Assembly: GCF_003316765.1 (NCBI RefSeq)
Contig: NZ_NIJF01000029.1
Coordinates: 1 to 32,774 of the forward strand
Source: Bacillus sp. P14.5
GTDB taxonomy: Bacteria > Bacillota > Bacilli > Bacillales > Bacillaceae_B
Reading direction: 5' to 3'
Length of the DNA: 32,774 nt
Part shown: in pieces, positions 1 through 8,611 of the stretch
How the letters are laid out: the number at the start of each line of letters is the position of its first letter
Numbering within the stretch: position 1 is the first letter of the stretch
The notes under the pieces: model-generated
Database searches by the model: none
What the model was told of the DNA's origin: nothing
What the model saw: the letters and a program-made list of their open reading frames with translations, nothing else
Made by a program: the position numbers and the translations under genes

Positions 1-177
1 ATATGCCAGCAAGCAGATGAGGGCGCTATTTGCCCTCGGCTGATTGATGACATATGACCCCGAGCCTCTAGCCGCCGGAGCTGGATTGCAAAATGCAGCG
101 AAACTCGGAATACTTTCTTCTTTCTTCTAATACTTTATCTAGTTTTGAAAGAACAATGTTCTTTCAAGTTCATACAG
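1..177 (+). other. rRNA operon spacer (23S-5S side)
   Basis: Non-coding DNA directly upstream of the 5S gene. I do not find the conserved 3' end of 23S rRNA here, so the 23S gene must end before the window. Positions 145-154 and 158-167 form a perfect 10-bp hairpin with a 3-nt loop just before 5S, as expected for a processing stem in a Bacillus rRNA precursor. A GC-rich hairpin (GAGGGC with GCCCTC) lies near 19-38. Confidence 0.6.
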
Positions 178-294
<117 letters not shown>

Positions 295-370
295 TGGAAT
301 GAATTCCAACAATATGGGCTTAAGAGGAATCTTTTCCAACAAGCATCATATATTTTATCATTATTATTGC

Positions 371-444
<74 letters not shown>

Positions 445-558
445 TACCATTTTTGAAGCAACAAGATATTACCCTTCATTTTAAGGATAGTTATTTTGCA
501 AAGTATTTGTTAGTCCTTACTATAATGAAGGATATTTTGCTTGTCAGCAAAAATCCTT

Positions 559-635
559 GGTCCGGTAGTTCAGTTGGTTAGAATGCCTGCCTGTCACGCA
601 GGAGGTCGCGGGTTCGAGTCCCGTCCGGACCGCCA
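559..635 (+). tRNA. tRNA-Asp (GTC)
   Basis: 77 nt including an encoded CCA. The acceptor stem GGTCCGG pairs with CCGGACC, the anticodon is GTC, and the discriminator is G, typical of tRNA-Asp. It is the last RNA gene of the rRNA/tRNA operon and is followed by a terminator. Confidence 0.95.
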
Positions 636-654
636 TCTATTACTTTATAAGTCT

Positions 655-681
655 AGCGAAACATGGTTTCGTTATTTTTTT
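655..681 (+). terminator. terminator of rRNA/tRNA operon
   Basis: A short hairpin (CGAAAC 657-662 with GTTTCG 666-671) is followed by a T-rich run. Confidence 0.7.
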
Positions 682-699
682 GTCTAAATGCAAGTTTTT

Positions 700-728
700 T
701 TGCTCAACTACTAGAAATCGGGTAAACT
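700..728 (+). promoter_or_regulatory. possible promoter for tsaE operon
   Basis: TTGCTC (700-705) and TAAACT (723-728) are spaced 17 bp and each matches the SigA hexamers at four of six positions. This is weak evidence. If used, transcription would have to cross the hairpin at 744-777 before reaching tsaE. Confidence 0.3.
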
Positions 729-743
729 ACATATATACTTCAT

Positions 744-777
744 CCTTAGGAAATGACTTGTATCCTAAGGTTTTTTT
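744..777 (+). terminator. intrinsic terminator or attenuator before tsaE
   Basis: An 8-bp perfect stem (744-751 with 763-770) is followed by seven T, only about 20 nt before the tsaE start. It may be a second stop for rRNA read-through or an attenuator in the tsaE leader. Confidence 0.7.
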
Positions 778-798
778 ATACCATTAAAGGAGAAATTT

Positions 799-1254
799 AT
801 GTCTACGTATGAAATACTATCAGTCAGCCCGGAACAAACAGGCGAGTTTGCCGGCAGGCTTGGCGGCATGCTTAAAGAGAATGATGTACTGACTTTAGAG
901 GGCGATCTTGGAGCGGGAAAGACAACGTTTACCAAGGGACTAGCAAAGGGTCTCGGTGTCAAACGCAATGTGAACAGTCCGACTTTTACCATCATTAAAG
1001 AGTACCAAGGGCGGCTGCCTTTATATCATATGGATGTTTATCGGTTGGATGATTCTTTCGAGGACCTTGGCTTTGATGAATATTTCAATGGTGGAGGTGT
1101 GACGGTCGTCGAGTGGGCCCGCTTGATTAAGGACCAGCTTCCAGAGGACAGGCTGGCTGTCACGATAATGAGAATTTCAGATGAGGAAAGAAAGATTATA
1201 CTGGAGCCGTCGGGCGACAGATATGAAAAGTTATGTAAGGAGATTTTTGAATGA
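799..1254 (+). CDS. tsaE: tRNA t6A-modification ATPase TsaE
   Basis: A 151-aa P-loop ATPase of the TsaE (YdiB/YjeE) family. With TsaB and TsaD it forms the cytoplasmic complex that transfers the threonylcarbamoyl group to A37 of ANN-decoding tRNAs. Walker [10 protein letters not shown] lies at about residues 35-43, followed by the family motif NSPTF. Length is normal for the family. AAAGGAG precedes the ATG by a suitable distance. The stop overlaps the tsaB start by 4 nt, so the two are translationally coupled. It is the first gene of tsaE-tsaB-rimI-tsaD, which places three of the t6A genes in one operon. Confidence 0.96.
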   Translation: MSTYEILSVSPEQTGEFAGRLGGMLKENDVLTLEGDLGAGKTTFTKGLAKGLGVKRNVNSPTFTIIKEYQGRLPLYHMDVYRLDDSFEDLGFDEYFNGGGVTVVEWARLIKDQLPEDRLAVTIMRISDEERKIILEPSGDRYEKLCKEIFE

Positions 1255-1940
1255 AGATCTTGGGGATTGATACATCCAATTACCAATTGGGCATCGCACT
1301 TACCGATGAAAATGAAGTGCTTGGGGAATTTATCACGAACATTAAGAAGAACCACTCTTTCAGAGCGATGCCGGCTGTGGAGATGCTGATGAAAGAGTGC
1401 GGAATCGCACCTGCTGATTTGGATAAAATTGTGGTGGCTAATGGACCTGGTTCCTATACAGGTGTCAGAATTGGTGTGACTATTGCCAAGACACTTGCTT
1501 GGTCATTGGATATTCCTGTAGTTGGTGTTTCGTCCTTGGCTGTACTGGCTTCGTCAGGAAGGTATTTTGAAGGATTGATATCACCATTATTTGATGCCAG
1601 AAGAGGGCAGTTATATACAGGGCTCTATAAGTTCAATGAAGGAAAATTGGAGTGCTTGATTGAAGATGCCAATCTTCCGGCTGAGCAATGGGCTGAAAGG
1701 TTGAGCCACTACGATCAGAGGGTTTTGTTTATAGGACATGATGTGAAAATTCATCAGGAAGTGTTAGAGAGTAATCTTGGGAACCAGGCGGTCTTTGCAG
1801 ATATGACCAGTCACAATCCCCGTCCTTCTGAATTAATAAGGCTGGGAATGGAACGGCCTGCTGAAAATGTGCATGGGCTGGTGCCGAACTATATCAGGCT
1901 GGCGGAAGCGGAAGCAAAGTGGAGAGAATCACAAAAATAG
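1251..1940 (+). CDS. tsaB: t6A complex subunit TsaB
   Basis: A 229-aa protein of the TsaB (YdiC/YeaZ) family, an inactive ASKHA-fold paralogue of TsaD that scaffolds the TsaD-TsaE complex. The N-terminus [14 protein letters not shown] and the segment ANGPGSYTGVRIG near residue 65 are the family signatures. It overlaps tsaE by 4 nt, and the rimI start lies 22 nt after its stop, so it is inside the t6A operon. Length is normal and nothing looks damaged. Confidence 0.96.
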   Translation: MKILGIDTSNYQLGIALTDENEVLGEFITNIKKNHSFRAMPAVEMLMKECGIAPADLDKIVVANGPGSYTGVRIGVTIAKTLAWSLDIPVVGVSSLAVLASSGRYFEGLISPLFDARRGQLYTGLYKFNEGKLECLIEDANLPAEQWAERLSHYDQRVLFIGHDVKIHQEVLESNLGNQAVFADMTSHNPRPSELIRLGMERPAENVHGLVPNYIRLAEAEAKWRESQK

Positions 1941-1962
1941 CTGGATTATTGGGGAATGGCAG

Positions 1963-2415
1963 ATGAGTGATTATACTATAAGATTAATGAGTGTTGAAGA
2001 TTTAGAAGACATTATGGAAGTGGAAAGGGAGTCTTTTACCATACCATGGACTCGGGATGCTTTTCAAAATGAAATAGAGACGAACCATTTTGCGACTTAT
2101 ATTGTCTTGGAAGACAAAGGCAGGGTCATCGGTTATTGCGGTGTATGGATCATCGTGGATGAAGCTCACATCACCAATATCGCTGTCCTTCCTTCTTATA
2201 GAGGGCAGGGCCTTGGCGACAAATTGCTGAAGAGCATGATTGAGATAGCGAAGGAAATGGGAGCTCGGACTATGACGCTTGAAGTGAGGGTCAGTAACAG
2301 TCCTGCTCAGTCTTTGTATAGAAAGTTCGGATTCATGGATGGTGGAATCCGCAAAAGTTACTATTCTGATAACCAAGAGGATGCATTAGTTATGTGGGTG
2401 AAATTATATGAATAA
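1963..2415 (+). CDS. rimI: ribosomal protein alanine N-acetyltransferase RimI
   Basis: A 150-aa GNAT acetyltransferase of the RimI (YdiD) family, expected to acetylate the N-terminal alanine of ribosomal protein S18. The acetyl-CoA motif is visible ([10 protein letters not shown]), as is the downstream [13 protein letters not shown] segment typical of RimI. The open frame extends upstream to 1867, but that would overlap tsaB. The ATG at 1963 gives the family N-terminus MSDYTIRLM and a normal length. It overlaps tsaD by 8 nt. rimI between tsaB and tsaD is a common Firmicutes arrangement. Confidence 0.93.
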   Translation: MSDYTIRLMSVEDLEDIMEVERESFTIPWTRDAFQNEIETNHFATYIVLEDKGRVIGYCGVWIIVDEAHITNIAVLPSYRGQGLGDKLLKSMIEIAKEMGARTMTLEVRVSNSPAQSLYRKFGFMDGGIRKSYYSDNQEDALVMWVKLYE

Positions 2416-3427
2416 AGATACGTATATTCTGGGTATTGAAACCAGCTGTGATGAAACGGCCGTTGCCATTGTGAAAAATGGAAAAGAGATTCTCTCAAAT
2501 GTGGTCGCGTCGCAAATCGAAAGCCATAAGCGCTTTGGCGGGGTTGTTCCCGAGATTGCATCGCGTCATCATGTTGAGCAGATTACGATTGTGATAGAGG
2601 AAGCTTTGGACCAAGCCGGGATGAGTTTAAATGAAATGGATGCCATCGCTGTGACGGAAGGACCGGGACTGGTAGGAGCTCTCCTTATCGGCGTGAATGC
2701 AGCAAAGGCATTGGCGTTTGCCCACGGAATTCCGCTTATAGGTGTCCATCACATTGCAGGACATATCTATGCGAACCGTTTGGTGGCAGAAATGAAATTC
2801 CCTCTTATTTCTTTGGTTGTATCCGGTGGCCATACGGAACTGATCTACATGAAAGAGCATGGATCCTATGAAGTGATCGGGGAAACAAGGGATGACGCTG
2901 CAGGAGAAGCTTATGATAAGGTGGCTCGGACACTTGGTCTTCCTTATCCTGGAGGCCCGCATATTGACCGGCTGGCGGCAGAAGGAAAACCGGAAATCGA
3001 CCTGCCGAGGGCGTGGCTGGAGGCTGGCTCATTTGACTTTAGTTTCAGCGGGCTTAAATCAGCAGTGATCAATACTGTACACAATGCTGAACAGCGAGGG
3101 AAAGTAATTGCTCCAGAAACGCTTGCGGCAAGTTTTCAGGCGAGCGTAATCGAAGTACTTGTGACGAAGACTATCAAGGCAGCCAAGCAGTACGGGATTC
3201 AACAGGTGCTGTTAGCAGGCGGCGTAGCAGCTAATAGGGGGCTTAGAAGTGCATTGGAAAAAGAGTTTGGTGCTTTGCAGGGCGTGGAGCTTGTTGTGCC
3301 TCCTTTGGCGCTTTGCACCGACAATGCCGCTATGATAGCTGCCGCAGGAACCATAGAGTATGAAAAAGGGAATAGAGGCTCGATGGCGATGAATGCCAAC
3401 CCGGGGCTTGATATCGAAAATTTTTAG
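2408..3427 (+). CDS. tsaD: tRNA threonylcarbamoyltransferase TsaD
   Basis: A 339-aa catalytic subunit of the t6A synthase (Gcp/Kae1/YdiE family). It transfers threonylcarbamoyl from its AMP form to tRNA A37. Visible marks are the N-terminal phosphate loop [12 protein letters not shown], the metal-binding histidines in HHIAGH (about residues 114-119), the SGGHTEL motif and the C-terminal CTDNAAMIA. It is the last gene of the t6A operon: it overlaps rimI and is closed by an intrinsic terminator a few bases after its stop. Length is normal. Confidence 0.97.
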   Translation: MNKDTYILGIETSCDETAVAIVKNGKEILSNVVASQIESHKRFGGVVPEIASRHHVEQITIVIEEALDQAGMSLNEMDAIAVTEGPGLVGALLIGVNAAKALAFAHGIPLIGVHHIAGHIYANRLVAEMKFPLISLVVSGGHTELIYMKEHGSYEVIGETRDDAAGEAYDKVARTLGLPYPGGPHIDRLAAEGKPEIDLPRAWLEAGSFDFSFSGLKSAVINTVHNAEQRGKVIAPETLAASFQASVIEVLVTKTIKAAKQYGIQQVLLAGGVAANRGLRSALEKEFGALQGVELVVPPLALCTDNAAMIAAAGTIEYEKGNRGSMAMNANPGLDIENF

Positions 3428-3429
3428 GT

Positions 3430-3459
3430 TTGAGAGAAATGTCTCTCAAGCCTTTTTTT
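3430..3459 (+). terminator. terminator of tsaE-tsaB-rimI-tsaD
   Basis: Stem TTGAGAG (3430-3436) with CTCTCAA (3443-3449) followed by seven T, starting 2 nt after the tsaD stop. Confidence 0.9.
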
Positions 3460-3602
3460 ATTTGAAGCTTTTGGGTGGGCTTGGGTATAACTTCGGTGAT
3501 GGGTCTCGGTTTATCCCATCCGATCGTACAACGCTTATGTAAGCAATTTGGAATGTGTTTTATCAAGGCCTGATAATCAAAACAGTGGGAAAACCAGAAG
3601 GG

Positions 3603-3946
3603 TGTGGAAAACTAATACAGCCATTCATGCTTTTTAATATAAGAATAAAAGATACCCCCAGGATTTCCACAATTCGGGGATAACTTAAGCAGAAAAAGTA
3701 GTTTATTCAAGTTAAAATAAGGGTAGTAGGAAGAGGATTAATTTTAAGAATAGGAACGTTTGTTTTGTACACAGTCTGTGGATAACTTGTTAGTAACTAT
3801 GGTTTTTCTTGTGTAAAAGACCAAGGAAAATTTTCCTATTTTTTGTTAGTAATGGGGATAACTGTGGATTAAATTGTGGATTATGTGGAAAAGTGATGTG
3901 AATAAAGAGGTGTTAACACTTTTTTTGTGAATAACTATGTGGAATA
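3603..3946 (+). other. DnaA-box cluster (tsaD-ydiF intergenic)
   Basis: A 580-bp AT-rich gap without a gene. It contains many copies of the DnaA-box complement TGTGGATAA, all on the same strand. There is a perfect copy at 3777-3785. One-mismatch copies lie at 3603-3611, 3853-3861, 3863-3871, 3875-3883, 3884-3892, 3897-3905 and 3926-3934. Two-mismatch copies lie at 3675-3683 and 3938-3946. Seven of these sit within 94 bp (3853-3946). From memory, B. subtilis has DnaA-binding clusters outside oriC, one of them at gcp (tsaD). The position here suggests a conserved titration or control site for replication initiation. Confidence 0.8.
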
Positions 3947-4000
3947 AATAAGATATTTTAGAAACTCTATTGGTAGAAAGATTGAATCTTTATAATATAA

Positions 4001-4040
4001 AACAAACGGCTTCAGGGTAAATACCCTGAAGCCGTTTGTT
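4001..4040 (-). terminator. terminator of ydiF
   Basis: A near-perfect 19-bp inverted repeat (4001-4019 with 4022-4040) abuts the ydiF stop codon. On the minus strand it runs into a T/A-rich tail. Confidence 0.85.
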
Positions 4041-5975
4041 TTAGGTTTGAAGGAGCTCTTCAATTTCTGCCCACTCTTCCATATACTCTTCCAGTGATTG
4101 TTTCGCTTCTTCCAATTCGCTGTTCAATTTCACAACTCTTTCATGGTCCTGGAAAACCTCCGGATCACATAATTCTTTTTCGATGTGGTTTATGGTACCT
4201 TCGAGTCCCTCCATGAGGGCTTCGAGTTCTTCTACCCGTCTTTTCCGCTGTCTCTCAATCTTTTTCGCTTCTTTATCCTGTTGATAGTTTTGTTTTTCTG
4301 TTTTTACAGGAGCCTGACTTTTGACATGGTTGCTTTGTTCAAGCTGAGCAAGCTCCAGAATCTCGTTCTTCTTCTGGATATAGTAATCGTAATCTCCGAG
4401 AAATTCGGCTGCTTCCTCCTGGGATAACTCAATCACCTTTGTCGCTATCCGGTTGATGAAGTAACGGTCATGGGAAACAAACAGGATGGTTCCAGGATAA
4501 TCTATCAGGGCGGACTCCAGCACTTCTTTGCTGTCGAGGTCCAAGTGGTTGGTTGGCTCATCGAGAATCAGCAGGTTCGCTTTCTGCAGCATGAGTTTTG
4601 AAAGGGCCAATCTTGCCTTTTCCCCTCCGCTCAGAGTCGATACCGGCTTCAGAACATCTTCACCAGAGAAGAGAAAGTTGCCCAGTACTGTTCTGATATC
4701 TTTTTCATCCTTCATTGGGTATTCATCCCACAGCTCATTTAAAACAGTCTTATTGGATGAGAGTTCTGCCTGCTCCTGATCGTAGTAGCCAATGGAAACA
4801 TTTGAACCAAAGGTAAAGCTTCCTTCAATGGGCTTCAGCCTTTGGATCAGCGTTTTTAGCAAAGTGGATTTTCCGACTCCATTCGGTCCTACCAGGGCGG
4901 CACTGTCTCCTTTTGTCATGGTCATGTTCAAAGAGGAGGAAATGACATCTTCTCCATAGCCTATTGCCAAGTCATTGATTTTAAGGACATCATTTCCGCT
5001 TGGACGGTCAATGGTAAAGGAGAAGGTTGCGGATTTTTCATCGCCCTGGGGACGATCCATGATGTCCATTTTTTCCAATTTCTTTCGTCTGCTTTGAGCG
5101 AGCTTCGTTGTGGAAGCACGGGCAATATTCTTCTGGATGAAATCCTGAAGCTTGGCCACTTCTTCTTGCTGGCGCTCAAACTGTTTCATCTCTCTTTCGA
5201 ACATTTCCGCCTTCATTTCAAGGAACTGGCTGTAGTTGCCGTGGTATTTCTTAGAATTAGATCGGGAAACCTCATAAACCTGATTCACGACCTTGTCTAA
5301 AAAGTAGCGGTCATGGGAAACTATGAGGATTGCTCCTTCATAGCCTTGAAGGTACTGTTCCAGCCAGGAAAGTGTATCGATATCAAGGTGATTGGTAGGC
5401 TCGTCCAGAATCAGGATATCAGGTTTAGTCAGTAAAAGCTTTCCGAGAGCAAGACGGGTTTTCTGGCCGCCGCTTAGTGTGGAAATCTGTGTGTTATAGT
5501 CAAAGCCGGCAAAGTTCAAGCCGTGCAGAACAGAGCGGATATCCGCTTCGAATTGATAACCGCCTGATTCTTTAAAGGATACCTGTTTACTATCATATTC
5601 TTTCAGGACCCTGCTGTACTTTTCCTCATTTTCATAAACAGAGGGATCGGCCATCTGCTGCTCGAGCTTCCTCAAATCTTCTTCCATCTTGCGAAGATCG
5701 TCAAAAACAGAGAGCATTTCATCCCAAATGGATAAGCCCGATTCCAGCCCGGTATGCTGTGCCAAGTAACCAATAGTCGTTTCTTTTGGCTTGATGATTT
5801 CGCCCGAATCATAGGACAGCTGTCCGGATATTATTTTTAATAAGGTAGATTTGCCCGCGCCGTTCCGGCCGACAAGAGCCACTCTGTCGCGATTCTGGAG
5901 TTCAAGCTTTATATTGGACAGGATCACATCAGCCCCGAAGGACTTAACGATTTGATTGACTTGTAATAATATCAT
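4041..5975 (-). CDS. ydiF: ABC-F family ATPase YdiF
   Basis: A 644-aa soluble ABC-F protein with two ATPase domains and no membrane segment. The family acts on the ribosome as translation factors or antibiotic-protection proteins. Domain 1 has Walker A GRNGAGKST (about residues 36-44), signature LSGGQKTR and Walker B ILILDEPTNHLD. Domain 2 has GPNGVGKST, LSGGEKAR and a second LILDEPTNHLD. The charged inter-domain linker and a C-terminal coiled coil (last ~80 residues) fit YdiF. The open frame extends to 6089, but AGAGGTGA at 5981-5988 places the start at 5975, matching the B. subtilis length of about 640 aa. Substrate or drug specificity cannot be read from the sequence. Confidence 0.93.
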   Translation of the reverse strand: MILLQVNQIVKSFGADVILSNIKLELQNRDRVALVGRNGAGKSTLLKIISGQLSYDSGEIIKPKETTIGYLAQHTGLESGLSIWDEMLSVFDDLRKMEEDLRKLEQQMADPSVYENEEKYSRVLKEYDSKQVSFKESGGYQFEADIRSVLHGLNFAGFDYNTQISTLSGGQKTRLALGKLLLTKPDILILDEPTNHLDIDTLSWLEQYLQGYEGAILIVSHDRYFLDKVVNQVYEVSRSNSKKYHGNYSQFLEMKAEMFEREMKQFERQQEEVAKLQDFIQKNIARASTTKLAQSRRKKLEKMDIMDRPQGDEKSATFSFTIDRPSGNDVLKINDLAIGYGEDVISSSLNMTMTKGDSAALVGPNGVGKSTLLKTLIQRLKPIEGSFTFGSNVSIGYYDQEQAELSSNKTVLNELWDEYPMKDEKDIRTVLGNFLFSGEDVLKPVSTLSGGEKARLALSKLMLQKANLLILDEPTNHLDLDSKEVLESALIDYPGTILFVSHDRYFINRIATKVIELSQEEAAEFLGDYDYYIQKKNEILELAQLEQSNHVKSQAPVKTEKQNYQQDKEAKKIERQRKRRVEELEALMEGLEGTINHIEKELCDPEVFQDHERVVKLNSELEEAKQSLEEYMEEWAEIEELLQT

Positions 5976-6096
5976 TTCATTCACCTCTATATAGTAGGCT
6001 CTTTTTTGGTTGATGAGAGCACAATAGCAAGCAGTATTTAACAGAATGCTTATTACTATAGTGTATCGCAAAATCAATGGCGGCGGCAATGTTAAG

Positions 6097-6127
6097 GGTG
6101 TCTGTCACTGTTGAACGGACAGACAGG
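6097..6127. other. inverted repeat in ydiF-rex divergent region
   Basis: TGTCTGTC (6099-6106) and GACAGACA (6118-6125) form an 8-bp inverted repeat with an 11-nt spacer in the 366-bp gap between ydiF and rex. No gene is seen in this gap, and moaC, which lies here in B. subtilis, is absent. The function of the repeat is unknown; an operator or a short interspersed repeat are possibilities. Confidence 0.4.
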
Positions 6128-6213
6128 AAGGGCAAAATAGTGTATGATAGTAGGGACGGAAATAAGCTTGAAACTGCATTGGGTACTTAGTAATCGATTT
6201 CCATGAAAAGGAA

Positions 6214-6242
6214 TTGACATATTGCGTTAACAAGCACAAAAT
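6214..6242 (+). promoter_or_regulatory. probable SigA promoter of rex-tatA-tatC
   Basis: A perfect TTGACA (6214-6219) is followed after 17 bp by CAAAAT (6237-6242, four of six matches to the -10 consensus), about 100 nt before rex. I see no clear Rex operator in the region. Confidence 0.5.
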
Positions 6243-6341
6243 GGAAAGATGACTTCCCGCGTTCATATGGAAGCGTTATCAGTGAGATGAAGTGAGAGGT
6301 AAGCATAAAGCTCAAGCGAATCAATTTGTGGGGGAATGGGA

Positions 6342-7016
6342 ATGAATCAGGAAAGTGCAAAGATTCCACAAGCGACAGCTAAACGACTGCCGTTATACTA
6401 TAGATTTATCAAGAATTTACACTCCTCGGGTAAACAGCGGGTTTCTTCGAAGGAGCTGAGTGAAGCCGTAAAGGTAGATTCCGCCACAATCCGCAGGGAT
6501 TTCTCCTACTTTGGTGCGTTAGGAAAGAAAGGGTATGGTTACAATGTAAACTATCTGCTCTCTTTCTTCAGCAAAACCCTTGACCAGGATGAATTGACGA
6601 AGGTTGTCCTTATCGGTGTAGGAAACCTGGGAACCGCATTTCTTCATTATAATTTCATTAAAAACAATAATACGAAAATTGAAATGGCCTTTGATGTGGC
6701 TCCTGAAAAGGTCGGTTCTATCATCAGTGATGTACCGGTATACAGCCTTGATGATATGGAGAAGCACCTGGAGGAAAACGATATAGAGGTAGCGATACTG
6801 ACAGTTCCTGTCGGATCGGCTCAAAACATTACCGACAGGCTCGTCCAGGCCAATATTAAAGGAATCTTGAATTTCACGCCTGCCCGGCTGACAGCACCGG
6901 ATCATATAAGGATTCACCACATTGATTTGGCAGTAGAACTTCAATCCCTGGTATATTTCCTGAAAAACTATTCTGAAGATGACACCGAAATGTCACAAGA
7001 AGAAAATAGAACATGA
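6342..7016 (+). CDS. rex: redox-sensing repressor Rex
   Basis: A 224-aa NADH/NAD+-sensing transcription repressor (YdiH). Residues ~1-80 are a winged helix; the segment [11 protein letters not shown] and the recognition region [14 protein letters not shown] are almost identical to B. subtilis Rex. The Rossmann domain carries the glycine motif GVGNLGTA. The C-terminal helix ([11 protein letters not shown]) makes the domain-swapped dimer. The frame opens at 6336, but G-rich ribosome binding site spacing favours the second ATG at 6342, giving MNQES as in relatives. In Bacillus, Rex represses fermentation and respiration genes when NADH is high. It is followed by tatA-tatC on the same strand. Confidence 0.95.
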   Translation: MNQESAKIPQATAKRLPLYYRFIKNLHSSGKQRVSSKELSEAVKVDSATIRRDFSYFGALGKKGYGYNVNYLLSFFSKTLDQDELTKVVLIGVGNLGTAFLHYNFIKNNNTKIEMAFDVAPEKVGSIISDVPVYSLDDMEKHLEENDIEVAILTVPVGSAQNITDRLVQANIKGILNFTPARLTAPDHIRIHHIDLAVELQSLVYFLKNYSEDDTEMSQEENRT

Positions 7017-7065
7017 TAGCAAAAATAAAAACGATAAGTTATGATAGAACAAGGAGGTGAGCGTT

Positions 7066-7239
7066 ATGCCACTAGGACCAGGTAGCCTCATATTGATCGC
7101 AATTGTAGCTCTCTTAATTTTCGGACCGAAGAAATTGCCGGAATTGGGCAAAGCTATGGGAAACACATTGCGTGAGTTTAAAAACGCAACAAAAGGCTTA
7201 GCAGATGACGATGATACCAAAGATAAAGATGCTAAGTAA
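7066..7239 (+). CDS. tatA: twin-arginine translocase TatA (TatAy type)
   Basis: A 57-aa membrane pore subunit of the Tat export system for folded proteins. One N-terminal membrane helix (about residues 6-20) is followed by the hinge [12 protein letters not shown] and an amphipathic helix, then a charged tail. The sequence is very close to B. subtilis TatAy (MPIGPGSL...). A GTG at 7057 is in frame, but the strong ribosome site AAGGAGGTGA (7051-7060) sets the start at the ATG at 7066. It lies 18 nt before tatC, forming the minimal TatA-TatC pair of Gram-positive bacteria. Confidence 0.95.
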   Translation: MPLGPGSLILIAIVALLIFGPKKLPELGKAMGNTLREFKNATKGLADDDDTKDKDAK

Positions 7240-7257
7240 ATGTAAGGATTGAACGCT

Positions 7258-8031
7258 ATGAGTCATAACGAAATGACGATTTATGAACATATAGGAGAAC
7301 TCAGGAAACGGCTCATGTTTGTAGTCGTTTTCTTCATGTTGGCCTTCTTGGGCAGCTTCTTTCTAGCAGAACCCCTGATAAGATACCTTCAGCATGCGGA
7401 TGAAGCAAAAGAGTTGACCATGAATGCCTTCAGATTGACTGATCCATTGAAAATTTATTTGGAGATGATGGTCTTCATATCGTTGATCCTGACCTCTCCG
7501 CTCATTCTATTCCAATTCTGGGCGTTTATCAGTCCGGGCCTTCTGGAAAGAGAAAGAAAAGTAACCTTGAGTTATATCCCGATATCCCTGCTGCTTTTCC
7601 TGGGAGGATTATCTTTCGCTTACTTCATTCTCTTTCCATATGTGGTCGGTTTCATGATGAATTTGTCAGATGAGTTGGACATACAGCAGGTAATTGGAAT
7701 CAATGAATACTTCCATTTCCTGTTTCAGTTGACCGTTCCATTCGGCTTGCTGTTTCAACTGCCGGTCGTCATGCTGTTTCTGACCAGGCTGGGGATCATC
7801 ACCCCGATGTTCATGGCGCAAATGAGACGCTATGCGTATTTCATCTTGCTGGTAATCGCAGCGCTCATCACGCCGCCGGACATTATCTCCCATCTGATGG
7901 TGACAGTACCGCTGCTATTTCTATATGAAATCAGCATCTGGGTTTCCAAGATTGGTTATAAAAAAGTGCTGCAAGCAGAACAACAGCTGCAGCGAGAATT
8001 ATATGACGAAGAACGAAAAAGAGAGGAATGA
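7258..8031 (+). CDS. tatC: twin-arginine translocase TatC (TatCy type)
   Basis: A 257-aa polytopic membrane protein that recognises twin-arginine signal peptides. Six membrane segments are visible. Conserved TatC marks are HIGELRKRL at the N-terminus, LTSPLILFQFWAFISPGL after the second helix and ALITPPD near the end. It is close to B. subtilis TatCy over its full length. The frame opens at a TTG at 7249; the ATG at 7258 gives the family start. The stop codon lies inside the 5' arm of the terminator hairpin. No Tat substrate gene is found in the window, so the cargo is unknown; in B. subtilis the Ay-Cy pair exports EfeB. Confidence 0.95.
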   Translation: MSHNEMTIYEHIGELRKRLMFVVVFFMLAFLGSFFLAEPLIRYLQHADEAKELTMNAFRLTDPLKIYLEMMVFISLILTSPLILFQFWAFISPGLLERERKVTLSYIPISLLLFLGGLSFAYFILFPYVVGFMMNLSDELDIQQVIGINEYFHFLFQLTVPFGLLFQLPVVMLFLTRLGIITPMFMAQMRRYAYFILLVIAALITPPDIISHLMVTVPLLFLYEISIWVSKIGYKKVLQAEQQLQRELYDEERKREE

Positions 8032-8054
8032 CCATAATTGGTCGTTCCTTTTTT
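8025..8054 (+). terminator. terminator of rex-tatA-tatC
   Basis: A 10-bp stem (8025-8034 with 8039-8048, one G-T pair) with a TAAT loop and six T. The hairpin overlaps the last codon and stop of tatC. Confidence 0.92.
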
Positions 8055-8062
8055 CGTGTGAT

Positions 8063-8121
8063 CTTCAGCGCTTTAAAGTGTGAGGAGGGATAGTCCCTCT
8101 CCGTGCTTTAAAGCACTGAAG
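8063..8121. repeat. long imperfect hairpin
   Basis: A 28-bp imperfect inverted repeat (8063-8090 region with 8094-8121) with a 3-nt loop TAG and the palindromic core CTTTAAAG in each arm. On the plus strand most imperfect positions are G-U pairs, so an RNA copy would fold well. There is no T run, so it is not a terminator. It may be a small interspersed palindrome. Confidence 0.6.
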
Positions 8122-8235
8122 TGATTCCAACCTTATTGAAAATATAGGAAATCAGGGACGAATACCCAAGAGCCTCCCTTGTCTCCTTCATATCTTATAG
8201 TGTCAATGACATTAGACTAGAGAATGAGGAGGAAG

Positions 8236-8457
8236 ATGCACGTGAATCATTTTGGATTCAACCCTAATGAACAGAGACGTTTCATCGGACGTCCCGGCTT
8301 CGGATTCGGCCGTCCGGGATTTGGGTTTGGGCGGCCTGGATTTGGTGTCGGTTTCGGGGTTCCATTTTTAACAGGGCTGGCAGCAGGAGCCTTGTTGACT
8401 CCAAGACCTTATTATTACCCGCCGTACCCTTATTACCCGTACCCTTACTACTATTAG
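8236..8457 (+). CDS. small Gly/Phe- and Pro/Tyr-rich protein
   Basis: A 73-aa protein of low complexity that I cannot assign to a named family. After a short N-terminus there are four near-copies of GRPGFGFG, then a hydrophobic stretch (VPFLTGLAAGALLTP) and a tail of Pro-Tyr repeats ending in four tyrosines in five residues. Such composition is seen in small spore-coat or surface proteins of Bacillaceae, which is only an inference. AGGAGG at 8227-8232 fits ATG 8236 (short spacing) or GTG 8242 (better spacing). A CATANNNTA sequence at 8189-8197 resembles a SigK -10 element but no matching -35 is clear. It stands alone and has its own terminator. Confidence 0.65.
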   Translation: MHVNHFGFNPNEQRRFIGRPGFGFGRPGFGFGRPGFGVGFGVPFLTGLAAGALLTPRPYYYPPYPYYPYPYYY

Positions 8458-8460
8458 GAC

Positions 8461-8495
8461 AAAAGAGCTTTTCCTTAACGGGAGAAGCTCTTTTT
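8461..8495 (+). terminator. terminator after Gly/Tyr-rich gene
   Basis: A 14-bp stem (8461-8474 with 8481-8494, one mismatch) in which the 3' arm ends in the T run. Confidence 0.85.
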
Positions 8496-8611
8496 ATGTA
8501 CATGGGCAGTTAGGGGAAGAGCAGCCGCAGGTCGGTATACAGCAAAAAGGCTGCGGCTGTTGAAAGTAATGAAATTAATCCGAAAAGTTGGCGTTGAGTA
8601 ACTAGATGTAA

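Noticed and set aside
1..170. Possible 3' end of 23S rRNA
   Set aside because: The conserved 23S terminal sequence is not present; the stretch looks like spacer with a processing hairpin.
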